From JANNRR01 sp031401675 (GTDB lineage Bacteria; Pseudomonadota; Alphaproteobacteria; Rhodobacterales; Rhodobacteraceae), in contig JANNRR010000166.1 in NCBI GenBank assembly GCA_031401675.1, positions 1 to 64,000 of the forward strand: a stretch of 64,000 nucleotides of DNA. Reading direction: 5' to 3'. Within the stretch, counting starts at the first letter, position 1. Every line of letters begins with the position of its first letter. The position numbers and the translations under genes are program-made. The notes beneath the pieces are model-generated. The model made no database searches. It had not been told where the DNA came from and saw only the letters and a list, made by a program, of their open reading frames with translations. Shown here one piece after another: positions 1 through 8,138 of the stretch.

Positions 1-1
1 G

Positions 2-172
2 CCCGCTCTCGTCGCCATCCGCTTCAACCCGCCCCTGAAAGCAAAATACGATGCTCTCAGAGCCGCCGGAAAACCCGCCAAACTCGCCATAACCGCCGTC
101 ATGCGACGCATCATCACAACCGCAAACGCGCTGATCCGGGACAACCGGAAATGGACCGAAACCATGGCTTGA
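2..172 (+). pseudogene. IS110-family transposase, C-terminal end only
   Basis: Frame 2 reads 56 codons in from the window edge and ends in TGA at 170-172. The peptide has the IS110 C-terminal pattern: a stretch like FNPPLKAKYDALRAAGKPAK followed by the basic, alanine-rich tail AVMRRIITTANALIRDNRKW. This is the last fifth of the C-terminal transposase_20 domain, which lies after the catalytic DEDD domain of the family. The rest lies outside the window, so whether the element is complete cannot be judged. Another IS110 fragment starts about 40 bases downstream in the same direction. Confidence 0.8.
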
Positions 173-209
173 CCAAGACGGATACTCTAGACATCGGTAC
201 GGGCGACCG

Positions 210-690
210 ATGTCCCGCCGAAGTTCTGGCAGTGACCGCAAGCTGCTGGTTGCGGTGGTCAAGCCGGACCGGCCTTTCGTCTGGCTTAATCGGCTTCGCG
301 CCCGGCACCTTGCGCAGTCGCTGAACTCGCCCAGGACCGACGAGACCGACGCTCGCATGCTGGCCCGGTTCGGTGCCGAACGTCGGCCGGCGCCGCATCT
401 GCCCCGGGAACTGGTCCTGGCCGACCCGATCGAGCTTGTCGATCTTAGAGATCAGCTCAAGCGTATGGAAACGCAGGGGAAGAACGACGTGCCAGAGCAG
501 AGTACCCGATGGGCCGCGCGCGGGTATCCGCGCCTCACTCAAGGCACCTGTCACCCGGATCAAGTGGGTTGAGACGGCCATCGCCGGCCCTTTGGCCCGC
601 CACCCGACCGCGCCCCCGGCGCGGTCCTGCTGCGCCCGGTGCCGAGGATCGGTCAGGTCACCCCCGGCAGGGCGCATGGGTGCGTCGGCC
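210..690 (+). pseudogene. Decayed IS110-family transposase (N-terminal/central fragment, frameshifted)
   Basis: Residues such as ARHLAQSLNSPRTDETDARM resemble the RuvC-like DEDD domain of IS110 transposases, where a segment like VNPRQARDFAKALG is followed by KTDRLDARMLA. The homology continues as DQLKRMETQGKND in the frame of base 210. It then resumes in another frame from about 515 (RASLKAPVTRIKWVETAIAG), so there is a frameshift between about 495 and 520. The N-terminal start and the C-terminal domain are missing. The element is clearly inactive. The exact right boundary is uncertain. Confidence 0.65.
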
Positions 691-708
691 GGGCCGGGAG
701 ATGATGGC

Positions 709-1317
709 TCAGGCCAGCCGCACGCCTTTGCCCCACAATGCAAAGTGACCGTCGCGCTGCACCTGCACCTCGGCGAAGCCGGCGCGCGACAGATGTTGCG
801 CCAGCGTGGTCGCGGTAAAGCCGGTGCGGTGGCCCATGAAGCCGTTGCCCGCCGCAATCGCCGGGCGAAAGCCGTACAGCATGTCAAGCGGTGCCACCGG
901 GCCGAGACCGGACAGATAGGCGGGATCCTCCAACTGCCCTTGTGCAACAAGCTCGGCCACTTGCTGCAGGTCGGGCATGGTCACCAGCGCGAAGCCGCCC
1001 GGGCGCAGCACACGGTGGAATTCGCCCAGGGCCAGCGGCACTTCGTGTGCGGCCAGATGTTCCAGATTGTGCGCCGACCACACCGCATCCACCGAAGCGT
1101 CGGCGACCATGGCCATGTCGGTGATGCTGGCCAGAATGTCCGGCGCGACGGCGGGATCGATGTCCAGCCGCACTTCGCGCCAGAGCGTCGCGGGGAAATA
1201 GGCATCCGGCAGCTTGTCGGGATTGGCCAGACCGCAGCCGACGTGCAGCACAAGCCGGTTTGCGGTCGGCGCGACAATTTCGGCGTGTTCGGTGGACAGC
1301 GGGGCGGCAAGGGTCAT
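709..1317 (-). CDS. Class I SAM-dependent methyltransferase
   Basis: The 202-residue protein has a Methyltransf_11-type Rossmann fold. Motif I is LHVGCGLANPDKLP near residue 24, an acidic residue follows at VRLDIDP, a DAVWSAHNLEHL post-motif lies near residue 80, and HRVLRPGGFALVTMPDLQQV near residue 105 is the typical motif III region. The substrate cannot be told from sequence. It is the last gene of a three-gene minus-strand set, 24 nt after the HlyD-type adaptor gene, so it may be co-transcribed with a type I secretion system. It could modify a sugar, a small molecule or the exported substrate; that link is inference. Confidence 0.8.
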   Translation of the reverse strand: MTLAAPLSTEHAEIVAPTANRLVLHVGCGLANPDKLPDAYFPATLWREVRLDIDPAVAPDILASITDMAMVADASVDAVWSAHNLEHLAAHEVPLALGEFHRVLRPGGFALVTMPDLQQVAELVAQGQLEDPAYLSGLGPVAPLDMLYGFRPAIAAGNGFMGHRTGFTATTLAQHLSRAGFAEVQVQRDGHFALWGKGVRLA

Positions 1318-1341
1318 ATCGGGGTTCCTTCTGGATGGGGG

Positions 1342-2661
1342 TCAGGGTTCACGCAGCGACTCGTTCAGCCCGCGCAGCAGCGGATCGAGGAAATAGTCCA
1401 GAACCGAACGCGATCCGGTCCTGATCTCGGCGCTCAGCGTCATTCCGGGCACTAGCACGACCCCGTCCGGCAGGTCGCGGAGCGAACCCTGGGGCGCAAT
1501 CCGGCCGCTGTGCAGCGCCGAAACCGCGCCCTCGGGCGTATGCGACGCCCGGCTGACATCGGTCAGCCGCCCCGACAGGATGCCGTGCCGCCGCCAGGGA
1601 AAGGCGTCGATCTTGATCGCCACCGGATCGCCGGTCGCCAGATTGCCGATGTCGGACGACCGGATGCCCACTTCGGCCACCAGCGGCACATCCGTCGGCA
1701 CCAGCACCACCACCGGCTCGCCTTCGCGCATCATCGAACCGGGGCCGCCGCTGGCAACCGACAGCACCACCGCCGCCACCGGCGCCCGCAGCTCCGACAG
1801 CGCCGACAGCCGGTCGGCCTTGGCCAGCTGTTCGTCCAGTTGCGCCAGCCGGGGCGTCAGCAGGGCCACGGCCTCCAGCACCTGCCGCCGCAGATCAAGG
1901 TCAAACGCCCGGACGCTAGCACGGGCGGCGGCAAGCCGGTGGGTCAGATCGGCCAACCGGGCCCGGTGCAGGCGCACTGCTGCCTCGGCATCCAGCGTGG
2001 CCGCCCGCGCCTCCAGCGTCGCAAGATGCGAGCCGCTTTGTCGCAGCGCCAGTTGATCGCGCATCGCCGCCACTTCGCGGGCAATAGCCAGCCGCTCCGC
2101 CAGCCCCGGGCCAGACGCGGCTTCCGACGTCAGCGCGTCGCCCAGCGCGGTGACTTCGGCCTGCAACGCCGCCCGTCGCGCATCTGCCAGGTCGGCACGT
2201 TGCGCCTGCACCCCGGCCTGCAGCGCCGCCTCGGGTCCGTCTACCACGACGGGCCGACCCGCCAGTTCGGCCTGCAGCCGCGCCGCCTCGGCCTGCAACG
2301 CCCGCTGTTCCACCGCCAGGGCGGCGCGGTCAGCCTCGGGAAAGGTCGGGTCCAGCCGGGCCAGCACCTGACCTGCGGCCACCACATCGCCGGGATGCAC
2401 CAGAAGGTCGCGTAGGACCGCGCGGTTCATCGGCTGCAACAGGATCGGCGGCACATCGGCAGCCAGGCGGCCGCTTGCCACCACCACGATGTCAACCCGC
2501 AACAAAGCCGCCGCCGCGACCAGCGCCAGCAGAAACCCGGCCCCGATCATCGGCCACAGCCGCAGGATCAACGGCGCGGGTTCGGCCACCAGCCGGTCCA
2601 GATCATCCTGAAAGTCGATGGCCGGAGGCGCAACCGGCGGCGGGCGCAGTAGCGCTGTCAT
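1342..2661 (-). CDS. HlyD-family type I secretion periplasmic adaptor
   Basis: The 439-residue membrane-fusion protein has one N-terminal transmembrane segment (about residues 32-55, PMIGAGFLLALVAAAALLRV), then a biotinyl-lipoyl half motif (LLVHPGDVVAAGQVLARLDPT). A long Ala/Leu/Arg/Gln-rich coiled coil follows (about 115-285), then the second lipoyl half (ELRAPVAAVVLSVASGGPGSMMREG) and a beta-barrel region. It should bridge the inner-membrane ABC protein and an outer-membrane TolC-like channel; no TolC gene is in the window. The chosen ATG overlaps the stop of the ABC gene in an ATGA quartet, implying translational coupling. A further upstream in-frame start lies inside the ABC gene and is less likely. 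Confidence 0.9.
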   Translation of the reverse strand: MTALLRPPPVAPPAIDFQDDLDRLVAEPAPLILRLWPMIGAGFLLALVAAAALLRVDIVVVASGRLAADVPPILLQPMNRAVLRDLLVHPGDVVAAGQVLARLDPTFPEADRAALAVEQRALQAEAARLQAELAGRPVVVDGPEAALQAGVQAQRADLADARRAALQAEVTALGDALTSEAASGPGLAERLAIAREVAAMRDQLALRQSGSHLATLEARAATLDAEAAVRLHRARLADLTHRLAAARASVRAFDLDLRRQVLEAVALLTPRLAQLDEQLAKADRLSALSELRAPVAAVVLSVASGGPGSMMREGEPVVVLVPTDVPLVAEVGIRSSDIGNLATGDPVAIKIDAFPWRRHGILSGRLTDVSRASHTPEGAVSALHSGRIAPQGSLRDLPDGVVLVPGMTLSAEIRTGSRSVLDYFLDPLLRGLNESLREP

Positions 2662-4832
2662 GTGATATGCTCGATCTGCTGCAACCACAGGTGCCGGTAG
2701 ATCTCGCAGCGCGCCAGCAGCAGCGAATGCGGGGCCACATCGACGATCCGGCCCTGATCCAGCACCACGATGGCGTCGGCACGCACCAGCGACGACAGCC
2801 TGTGCGTGACCAGAATGACCGTGCGCCCCTTGGCCAGAGCCGCCAGATTGCGATTGACCACCGCCTCTGATTCCGGATCAAGCGCCGACGTCGCCTCGTC
2901 GAACACCAGAATGCGCGGTGCGGTCATCAGGGCGCGCGCAATCGCCAGCCGCTGGCGCTGACCGCCCGACAGGTTGGCCCCGCCCTCTTCCACCCGGGTA
3001 TCATAGCTTTGCGGCAGTTGCGCGATGAACTCCTCGGCACCGGCCAGCCTGGCGGCCATCGCCACTTCGTCCAGGCTCGCCTCGGGGCGGGCGGTGGCGA
3101 TATTGTCGCGGATGCTGCCGCGAAACAGCAGGTTTTCCTGCAGCACAACCCCCAGGTTGCGGCGCAGATGATCCAGATCGATGTGGCGGATATCGACGCC
3201 GTCAATCTGGATCAGGCCGGCCTGCGGCGTTTCGATGCCCTGAATCAGCCGGGTCAGCGTCGTCTTGCCCGAACCGGAACGGCCGACCACGCCGATCACC
3301 TGACCCGGCGTGATATCAAGGCTGATGCGGTCCAGCGCCGGCGTTGCCGCCGCGGGATAGGTGAAACTGACCTGATCCAGCGTCAACCGCCCGGTGATCT
3401 GATGCCGGGCGGGCCGGGCCTGGGTGCCGCGTTCGGGTTTCTGATCCATGACGCTGGCCAGCATCCGGACCGAAAGCGCCGCTTCCTGATATTCGGAAAT
3501 CAGGCCGACGATCTGCACCAGCGGCCCGGTCACCCGGCCCGCCAGCATCAGAAAGGCGACAAGGGCACCAACGCTCAGCTGCCCCTGCAGCACCAGCGCA
3601 GCCCCGTAGCCGATGATCGACACCTGCATCAGCTTTTCCAGAAACGCCGTCACCGATCCGGCAAGCGCGCCGATGGCCCCGACATCCCATTGCCGCCGCA
3701 GCGTGGCGGCCAGACTGTCCTCCCAGACCTTGCGCCGCGCCGGTTCCAGCACCAGCGCCTTGACTGCGCGCATGTTGTGCAGGGTTTCCACCAGATGCGC
3801 CTGGCGTTCGGCTTCGGCCACATACAGCGCCGACAGCCGGGCCCGGAACAACGGCAGCAGGCCGCCGATGCAGCCGGCGATGGCCAGCGCGAAGCCGAAC
3901 ACCACCAGTGTCAGCGGCGCACACAGCAGCGCCAGTATGGTCAGCAGCATCGGCAAGAAGGCGGCGTCCAGCAGCGTCTGAAACAGCCGGCCGGTCAGGA
4001 AGGCCCGGATTTTCTCGGTTTGCTGGATGTGCCGCGCCAGCACCCCGGATGCCGTGGTCTCGAACACCGACAACGGCAGCGACATCAGATGCGCAAAGGT
4101 GCGCGCCCCGACCCCGGCATCGATCTTGCCACCGGCGATCAGCATAAGGCGTTGGCGTACATAGGAAAAGCTGGCGTCGAACAGTGACAACAGCACAAAG
4201 ATGGCGACGACGGCCATCAGGGTGTTCCAGGCATGATGCGCGATGACCCGGTCGATCAGCACCTGAAACAGCAGCGGCAGCGTAAAGCCGATCAGATTGC
4301 CGACGATCACCGCTACGGCCACGCCAGCCAGCAGCCCGCGCTGTGCTCGCATGGCCGGCAGGAACCATGCCAGCCCAAAGGGCCGCAATTCGGCAACGCG
4401 GGCCGGCGACGGGCGGACCAGAATAACCCGGCCCGACCATTCCGCCAGAAACCGCTGCTTCGGGATCAGCTGTATCCCCTCCGCCTCGCGGTCGGGGTCA
4501 AGAACCGCCGCCCGCGAACCGTCGTGCGTATCGACCACATGCACCAGGATGACCCAGCGCCCGTCCCGCATCGGGATCAGCGCCGGGTAGGCGCTGCCAA
4601 GCCGCGACACCGTCGACCAGGTGGCGCGCAGCAGCGTCCGAGTGCGAAAGGCGGCGCGGTGCAGCGCCGCGATGACCGACGGCGTCAGATCACCGTCGAT
4701 CAGCCGGGGCAGATCTTCCGGGCCAAGCGTCACCCCATGGTGCAGGGCCACCAGAAAGGTTGCCCGCAACGCCGTCAGGTGCGGGGCGCGCAGTGCCAGT
4801 TCCTGAGCGAGGCGAGGGTCCGAAACGGTCAT
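2658..4832 (-). CDS. Type I secretion ABC transporter with C39-like domain (HlyB type)
   Basis: The 724-residue protein combines three parts. The first is an N-terminal peptidase-C39-like region (about 1-140) with no cysteine at the expected catalytic position, as in HlyB-type C39-like domains that bind but do not cut substrate. The second is a six-helix exporter domain (about 150-440). The third is an ATPase with Walker A GRSGSGKTT, signature LSGGQRQR, Walker B ILVFDEATSALD and a VTHRLS switch histidine. It should export an unfolded RTX-type protein in one step. An RTX protein is encoded at 45.7 kb, but a pairing is only a guess. The start at 4832 has AGGG upstream; an alternative in-frame start lies at 4877. 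Confidence 0.9.
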   Translation of the reverse strand: MTVSDPRLAQELALRAPHLTALRATFLVALHHGVTLGPEDLPRLIDGDLTPSVIAALHRAAFRTRTLLRATWSTVSRLGSAYPALIPMRDGRWVILVHVVDTHDGSRAAVLDPDREAEGIQLIPKQRFLAEWSGRVILVRPSPARVAELRPFGLAWFLPAMRAQRGLLAGVAVAVIVGNLIGFTLPLLFQVLIDRVIAHHAWNTLMAVVAIFVLLSLFDASFSYVRQRLMLIAGGKIDAGVGARTFAHLMSLPLSVFETTASGVLARHIQQTEKIRAFLTGRLFQTLLDAAFLPMLLTILALLCAPLTLVVFGFALAIAGCIGGLLPLFRARLSALYVAEAERQAHLVETLHNMRAVKALVLEPARRKVWEDSLAATLRRQWDVGAIGALAGSVTAFLEKLMQVSIIGYGAALVLQGQLSVGALVAFLMLAGRVTGPLVQIVGLISEYQEAALSVRMLASVMDQKPERGTQARPARHQITGRLTLDQVSFTYPAAATPALDRISLDITPGQVIGVVGRSGSGKTTLTRLIQGIETPQAGLIQIDGVDIRHIDLDHLRRNLGVVLQENLLFRGSIRDNIATARPEASLDEVAMAARLAGAEEFIAQLPQSYDTRVEEGGANLSGGQRQRLAIARALMTAPRILVFDEATSALDPESEAVVNRNLAALAKGRTVILVTHRLSSLVRADAIVVLDQGRIVDVAPHSLLLARCEIYRHLWLQQIEHIT

Positions 4833-5142
4833 GCCGGACCCTAGTCGCAACGGGATTAAAGCGGCGTGAACTGGCATGGGGTTGATTGCCGGCGGCGGCT
4901 GTGCCGGTACGCCAGACCCGGGCTATTCAAGCGGGGGCGATGTCGGCAGAATTATCCTCTGGTCACTTCAATCACCCTGAACCCACCTGCAGGCGTCCCG
5001 GCATGGCCCGCCAACCCGGGGCGATTGCCTGTGGCCACGAAGCCCTTCCGAACCAGCGGCCCCACCGTCCCGTGCACCCGACTCCTGCCAAGTCCTTAAT
5101 AATCCGTTAATCGAACACCATTAAATATCTGATATTAAACAC
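4833..5142. other. Intergenic region upstream of the secretion operon
   Basis: No convincing coding sequence is seen here. It must hold the promoter of the minus-strand ABC/HlyD/methyltransferase genes. The part near 5095-5142 is notably AT-rich (TTAATAATCCGTTAATCG and TAAATATCTGATATTAAAC) compared with the surroundings. No defined operator was recognised. Confidence 0.5.
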
Positions 5143-5169
5143 AAAAAAAATGTCCCACGGCGAGACATT
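5143..5169 (-). terminator. Rho-independent terminator of tRNA-Tyr
   Basis: On the minus strand a 6-bp stem AATGTC / GACATT with a 9-nt loop is followed directly by eight T residues. It lies 60 nt downstream of the tRNA 3' end in the right orientation to end that transcript. Confidence 0.75.
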
Positions 5170-5228
5170 CCCGCCCAAACGCTCAACACGCCTGCGCGGC
5201 AGGGCGGTACCGAGTCAAAAAGCAACAT

Positions 5229-5312
5229 TGGTGGGCGACCCTGGAATCGAACCAGGCGCGGGTCGCCCCGGGAGAGTTACAGTCTCCTGCCGCACCTTGC
5301 AGCGCGTCGCCC
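5229..5312 (-). tRNA. tRNA-Tyr (GTA anticodon)
   Basis: The 84-nt minus-strand sequence folds as a class II tRNA. The acceptor stem is GGGCGAC paired with GTCGCCC, and the D arm is GCTG/CGGC with GG in the loop. The anticodon stem is GGAGA/TCTCC with loop CTGTAAC, giving anticodon GTA. There is a 14-nt long variable arm, a T arm CCTGG-TTCGATT-CCAGG, discriminator A and an encoded CCA. Long variable arm and GTA together identify tyrosine. Positions 8 and 14 are G and C where U8 and A14 are normal; these could still pair with each other. A terminator follows at 5143-5169. Confidence 0.92.
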
Positions 5313-5446
5313 ACTTGGCTCGCTGGATATCCAAGCCCCGCTGGTGCGTCAAGGACCAAAACCCCTGCAGATGCAAAGCTGCGTTGCCCCTTGCGCCGTT
5401 TGTCCTGCCGCCGCATTGTCGCAGCCGGTCAGCCAAGGTGCCACAT

Positions 5447-6223
5447 GTGAAGAAGCCGGATTGGGTCGTCGAAAAGGAACGTGGAAAACGCGCCGCCGCA
5501 GCGGACACCGTCTGGCTGTTTGGCCTGCACGCGGTCCGCGACGCGCTGTTGAACCCGGTACGCCAGCGGCTGCGGCTGGTCCTGACCCGGAACGCGTTCG
5601 ACAAACTGCAGGCGGCTGTCGCCACCAGCGGGATGGAACCCGAAATCGTCGACCCGAGGCGGTTCGACGTGCCTATCGATCCGGACTCGGTGCATCAGGG
5701 TGCAGCTTTGGAGGTCAGACCACTGAACTGGGGCAGCCTGGAGGACCGCTGCATCAGCGGTGCCGGCCTGCCGCTGCTGGTGCTACTGGATCAGGTCACC
5801 GACCCGCACAATGTCGGGGCCGTCCTGCGGTCGGCGGAAGTGTTTGGCGCCCGCGCCGTGATTGCCACGATCAGGAACTCGGCCCCCGAAACCGGGGCGT
5901 TGGCGAAAACCGCCAGCGGCGCGCTGGAGCGGCAGCCCTATCTGCGGGTGCGCAACCTGGCCGACGCCATGGTCGACTTGCGCGGGATGGGCTATACGCT
6001 CATCGGACTGGACGGGAAAGCCGAGCGCACGCTGGCCGAGGTGGTTGCGGGGCTGCAGGGCCGGCCCCTTGCACTGGTGCTGGGCGCCGAAGGGCCGGGG
6101 TTGCGCGAAAAAACCCGCGAAACCTGCGACCATCTGGTCCGGATCGCCCCGGCCGGTACCTTTGGTTCGCTGAACGTGTCAAACGTGGCGGCGGTAGCGC
6201 TTTATGAAGCGACAATCCGATGA
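5447..6223 (+). CDS. rlmB: TrmH/SpoU-family 23S rRNA 2'-O-methyltransferase (RlmB-like)
   Basis: The 258-residue protein has the RlmB architecture: an N-terminal substrate-binding domain beginning at WLFGLHAVRDALLNP, then the SPOUT knot. SpoU motifs are LLDQVTDPHNVGAVLRSAEV (motif 1), LALVLGAEGPGLREKTRETC (motif 2) and IAPAGTFGSLNVSNVAAVAL (motif 3). The family methylates the ribose of G2251 in 23S rRNA. The GTG at 5447 is chosen because AAGG lies 8 nt upstream and the open frame further upstream runs through the tRNA gene on the other strand. The gene lies divergent to tRNA-Tyr. Confidence 0.9.
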   Translation: MKKPDWVVEKERGKRAAAADTVWLFGLHAVRDALLNPVRQRLRLVLTRNAFDKLQAAVATSGMEPEIVDPRRFDVPIDPDSVHQGAALEVRPLNWGSLEDRCISGAGLPLLVLLDQVTDPHNVGAVLRSAEVFGARAVIATIRNSAPETGALAKTASGALERQPYLRVRNLADAMVDLRGMGYTLIGLDGKAERTLAEVVAGLQGRPLALVLGAEGPGLREKTRETCDHLVRIAPAGTFGSLNVSNVAAVALYEATIR

Positions 6224-6352
6224 CGATAACACGGGCGCACCGAAGTATGTCAGCCACACGGGCCGTCACCACGCTTCACTGTTGCGGGAGGTGGCTTTTC
6301 ATGACGGCATTCCTGCGTCATGAGTAGGCAACCGTCTACTGGGATAACCGCG

Positions 6353-6808
6353 ATGATCTGTTCCCGCCGAATCCTGTTGGCATGGTCGTTGGCCCTGCCG
6401 GTGATCATGGGTCAGCCTGCCCTTGCGGAAATCGCACATGTCTACGCCCCCGGCGGCGTGGCCATCGCCGGCTATGACCCGGTCGCCTATTTCACCGACG
6501 GTCGCGCCGTTCCGGGCTCAGCCGAATTCATGCTGAAATGGCGCGGTGCAATCTGGATGTTCAGCAGTCCGAGCCATATGGAAGCGTTCGAAATGGACCC
6601 CTTGGCCTACGCGCCGCAATATGGCGGTTACTGCTCGGTGGCGATTGCCGACAGACAGGTTGCCGGGTCCGATCCGCAGGCTTTCGCCATTTTCGATGGA
6701 AGACTGTATCTGAACTACAATCAGAACGTGCTGCGGCTCTTTCAGTCAAATCGCAGTGGTTTTGTCGCGCGGGCCGATCTGGCCTGGCACGACCTTTCTG
6801 GCCGATGA
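6353..6808 (+). CDS. Exported YHS-domain protein
   Basis: The 151-residue product starts with a Sec-type signal (MICSRRILLAWSLALPVIMG then ALA cleavage site). A YHS-like domain follows: GYDPVAYFTDGRAVPGS, then WRGAIWMFSSPSHMEAFEMD and YAPQYGGYCS. The family is associated with metal or heme-linked periplasmic functions but the role of this member is unknown. An upstream in-frame ATG at 6320 is possible; 6353 is preferred because the signal peptide then begins correctly. A weak hairpin follows at 6850-6875. Confidence 0.75.
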   Translation: MICSRRILLAWSLALPVIMGQPALAEIAHVYAPGGVAIAGYDPVAYFTDGRAVPGSAEFMLKWRGAIWMFSSPSHMEAFEMDPLAYAPQYGGYCSVAIADRQVAGSDPQAFAIFDGRLYLNYNQNVLRLFQSNRSGFVARADLAWHDLSGR

Positions 6809-6849
6809 CTGCGCACATAATTCCAAATTTGAACCGGGTGCCGTCATCC

Positions 6850-6875
6850 GGTGTGAGTAACAGTTTGTTCACACC
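6850..6875 (+). terminator. Possible hairpin terminator after the YHS gene
   Basis: A perfect 7-bp inverted repeat GGTGTGA / TCACACC with a 12-nt loop is followed by only three T residues. It lies 41 nt after the YHS stop codon. It may be a weak terminator or a protein-binding palindrome. Confidence 0.35.
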
Positions 6876-6889
6876 TTTGCGACAGGCTC

Positions 6890-7010
6890 TTACATGACAC
6901 CGGGTGCGGATTATCTGTTGTCAGGAGCACGGGGTCGGAACCCTCGTGCTTTGCGTCACTGTCCCTCGTTCCGTGACTTGCGCCCGGTCAAACGATCCGG
7001 GCGCTTTTTT
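6890..7010 (+). ncRNA. Candidate structured RNA (small RNA or attenuating leader)
   Basis: There is no ORF here, but three successive hairpins. The first is GCACG-GGG / CCC-T-CGTGC (6927-6949, loop TCGGAA), the second GTCAC / GTGAC (6955-6977), and the third a strong GC-rich terminator ending in six T residues (6980-7010). The terminator ends only 23 nt before the ATG of the CoA-binding gene. Either this is a free-standing small RNA of about 110-120 nt, or it is a 5' leader whose terminator controls read-through into that gene. The 5' end is not defined. It matches no riboswitch class that I recognise. Confidence 0.45.
6980..7010 (+). terminator. Strong rho-independent terminator
   Basis: An 8-bp GC-rich stem GCGCCCGG / CCGGGCGC with a 9-nt loop is followed by TTTTTT. 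Its position, just before a start codon rather than after a stop codon, is what makes it notable. Confidence 0.85.
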
Positions 7011-7033
7011 CTGATTTCCCGACCGGGGATGGA

Positions 7034-7507
7034 ATGGAGACCAGCCGCATGCCGGTAACGGACGACCTGATCCGGAAAGTGCTGACGGATACCCAGGTGA
7101 TCGCCCTGGTCGGGGCATCGCCGAATCCGGATCGCCCCAGCTTTCGCGTGGCGCGATTCCTGCAAAGCCGGGGATACCGCGTGGTTCCGGTCAACCCCGG
7201 GCAATCCGGTGCGATGCTGCACGGCGAGCAGGTCTATCCTGACCTTGCGGCGATCCCTTCGGGAATCGCGGTCGACATGATCGATATCTTTCGCCGGCCG
7301 GATGCCGTGCCCGGGATTGTGGACCAGGCGCTTGTACGGTTTCCGGACCTGAAGGCCATCTGGATGCAGCTTGGGGTGCAACACCCTGACGCCGCCATGA
7401 CAGCCGAGGCGCGCGGCGTGACGGTGATACAGAACCGCTGCCCGGCCATCGAGTACCCGCGCCTGATCGGTGCATCGCCGTTGGCAGTTGCTGCCGGGCA
7501 ACCCTGA
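7034..7507 (+). CDS. CoA-binding domain protein (YccU family)
   Basis: The 157-residue protein is a single CoA_binding_2 Rossmann domain. It has VIALVGASPNPDRPSFRVAR near the N-terminus, then GYRVVPVNPG, VDMIDIFRRPDAVPGIVDQA, AIWMQLGVQHPDA and a C-terminal VIQNRCPAIEYPRL. The family binds nucleotide cofactors and has no settled cellular role. An alternative start at 7049 (MPVTDDL) is possible. The gene sits directly behind a terminator-ended RNA structure, which suggests control by premature termination. Confidence 0.85.
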   Translation: METSRMPVTDDLIRKVLTDTQVIALVGASPNPDRPSFRVARFLQSRGYRVVPVNPGQSGAMLHGEQVYPDLAAIPSGIAVDMIDIFRRPDAVPGIVDQALVRFPDLKAIWMQLGVQHPDAAMTAEARGVTVIQNRCPAIEYPRLIGASPLAVAAGQP

Positions 7508-7610
7508 CGGCTTATGCAAGGGCGGACAGACCGGTGGACCCGTCGGCCCGCTCTTGCTACCGTGTGGGCGCGTCGCGCAACCGTGTTGGGCATTCAAGGG
7601 GTGGGAAATC

Positions 7611-8051
7611 ATGCCGGAAGGAAAGGTTCTGATCCCGTGGCTGCTCAGCATTGCCGCCATTTGTGCGGGCCTTTGGCAGTATGTCGACAAGACAGCGCAA
7701 TCCAACCGAGAGCCGTTCCTGCGTGCGCAGCTGGCGTTGGTCATCGAGACCAGTGAAGTCGTCAGTACTCTGGCGACGGCGACCGACAGCGATAAATGGA
7801 ACGTTGCCCGCGCCCGGTTCTGGGTGCTGTATTACGGCCCGTTGGCCATCTTCGAGGACAAGGCGATACTGGATAGCATGGTGGAGATTGGCAAGCTGTT
7901 GCCGCGTCCGGGAACACCGGTGCCAGCTTTGCCCTATTCTGTCCTGAGAACGAAGGTCTTGCGACTGGATCAAGACGCGCGCGACCTCATTCTTCGGGCA
8001 TGGCGGCTCAAACCGTCCGATCTTGGACTGGAAACGAAGCTCGCCAACTGA
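7611..8051 (+). CDS. Hypothetical membrane-anchored protein
   Basis: I do not recognise this 146-residue product. One N-terminal membrane helix is visible (VLIPWLLSIAAICAGLWQYV). A soluble, probably helical, part follows, with several Trp and Arg residues and the stretch RARFWVLYYGPLAIFEDKAI. The ATG at 7611 is chosen because GGTGGG precedes it and because the membrane helix starts immediately; the open frame upstream overlaps the CoA-binding gene. It faces the his genes tail to tail. Confidence 0.65.
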   Translation: MPEGKVLIPWLLSIAAICAGLWQYVDKTAQSNREPFLRAQLALVIETSEVVSTLATATDSDKWNVARARFWVLYYGPLAIFEDKAILDSMVEIGKLLPRPGTPVPALPYSVLRTKVLRLDQDARDLILRAWRLKPSDLGLETKLAN

Positions 8052-8138
8052 CAAGTGAATGTTGGTTGCCTGGAAGACCCAATGCCGCGCAGGGAGGGTT
8101 GCTTCTGGCCTTGACGCCGGTGACCGCACGATCCGGGG

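Noticed and set aside
5150..5446. Long N-terminal extension of the rlmB reading frame
   Set aside because: The stretch runs antisense through tRNA-Tyr and its terminator and has no family similarity; the GTG at 5447 has a ribosome site.
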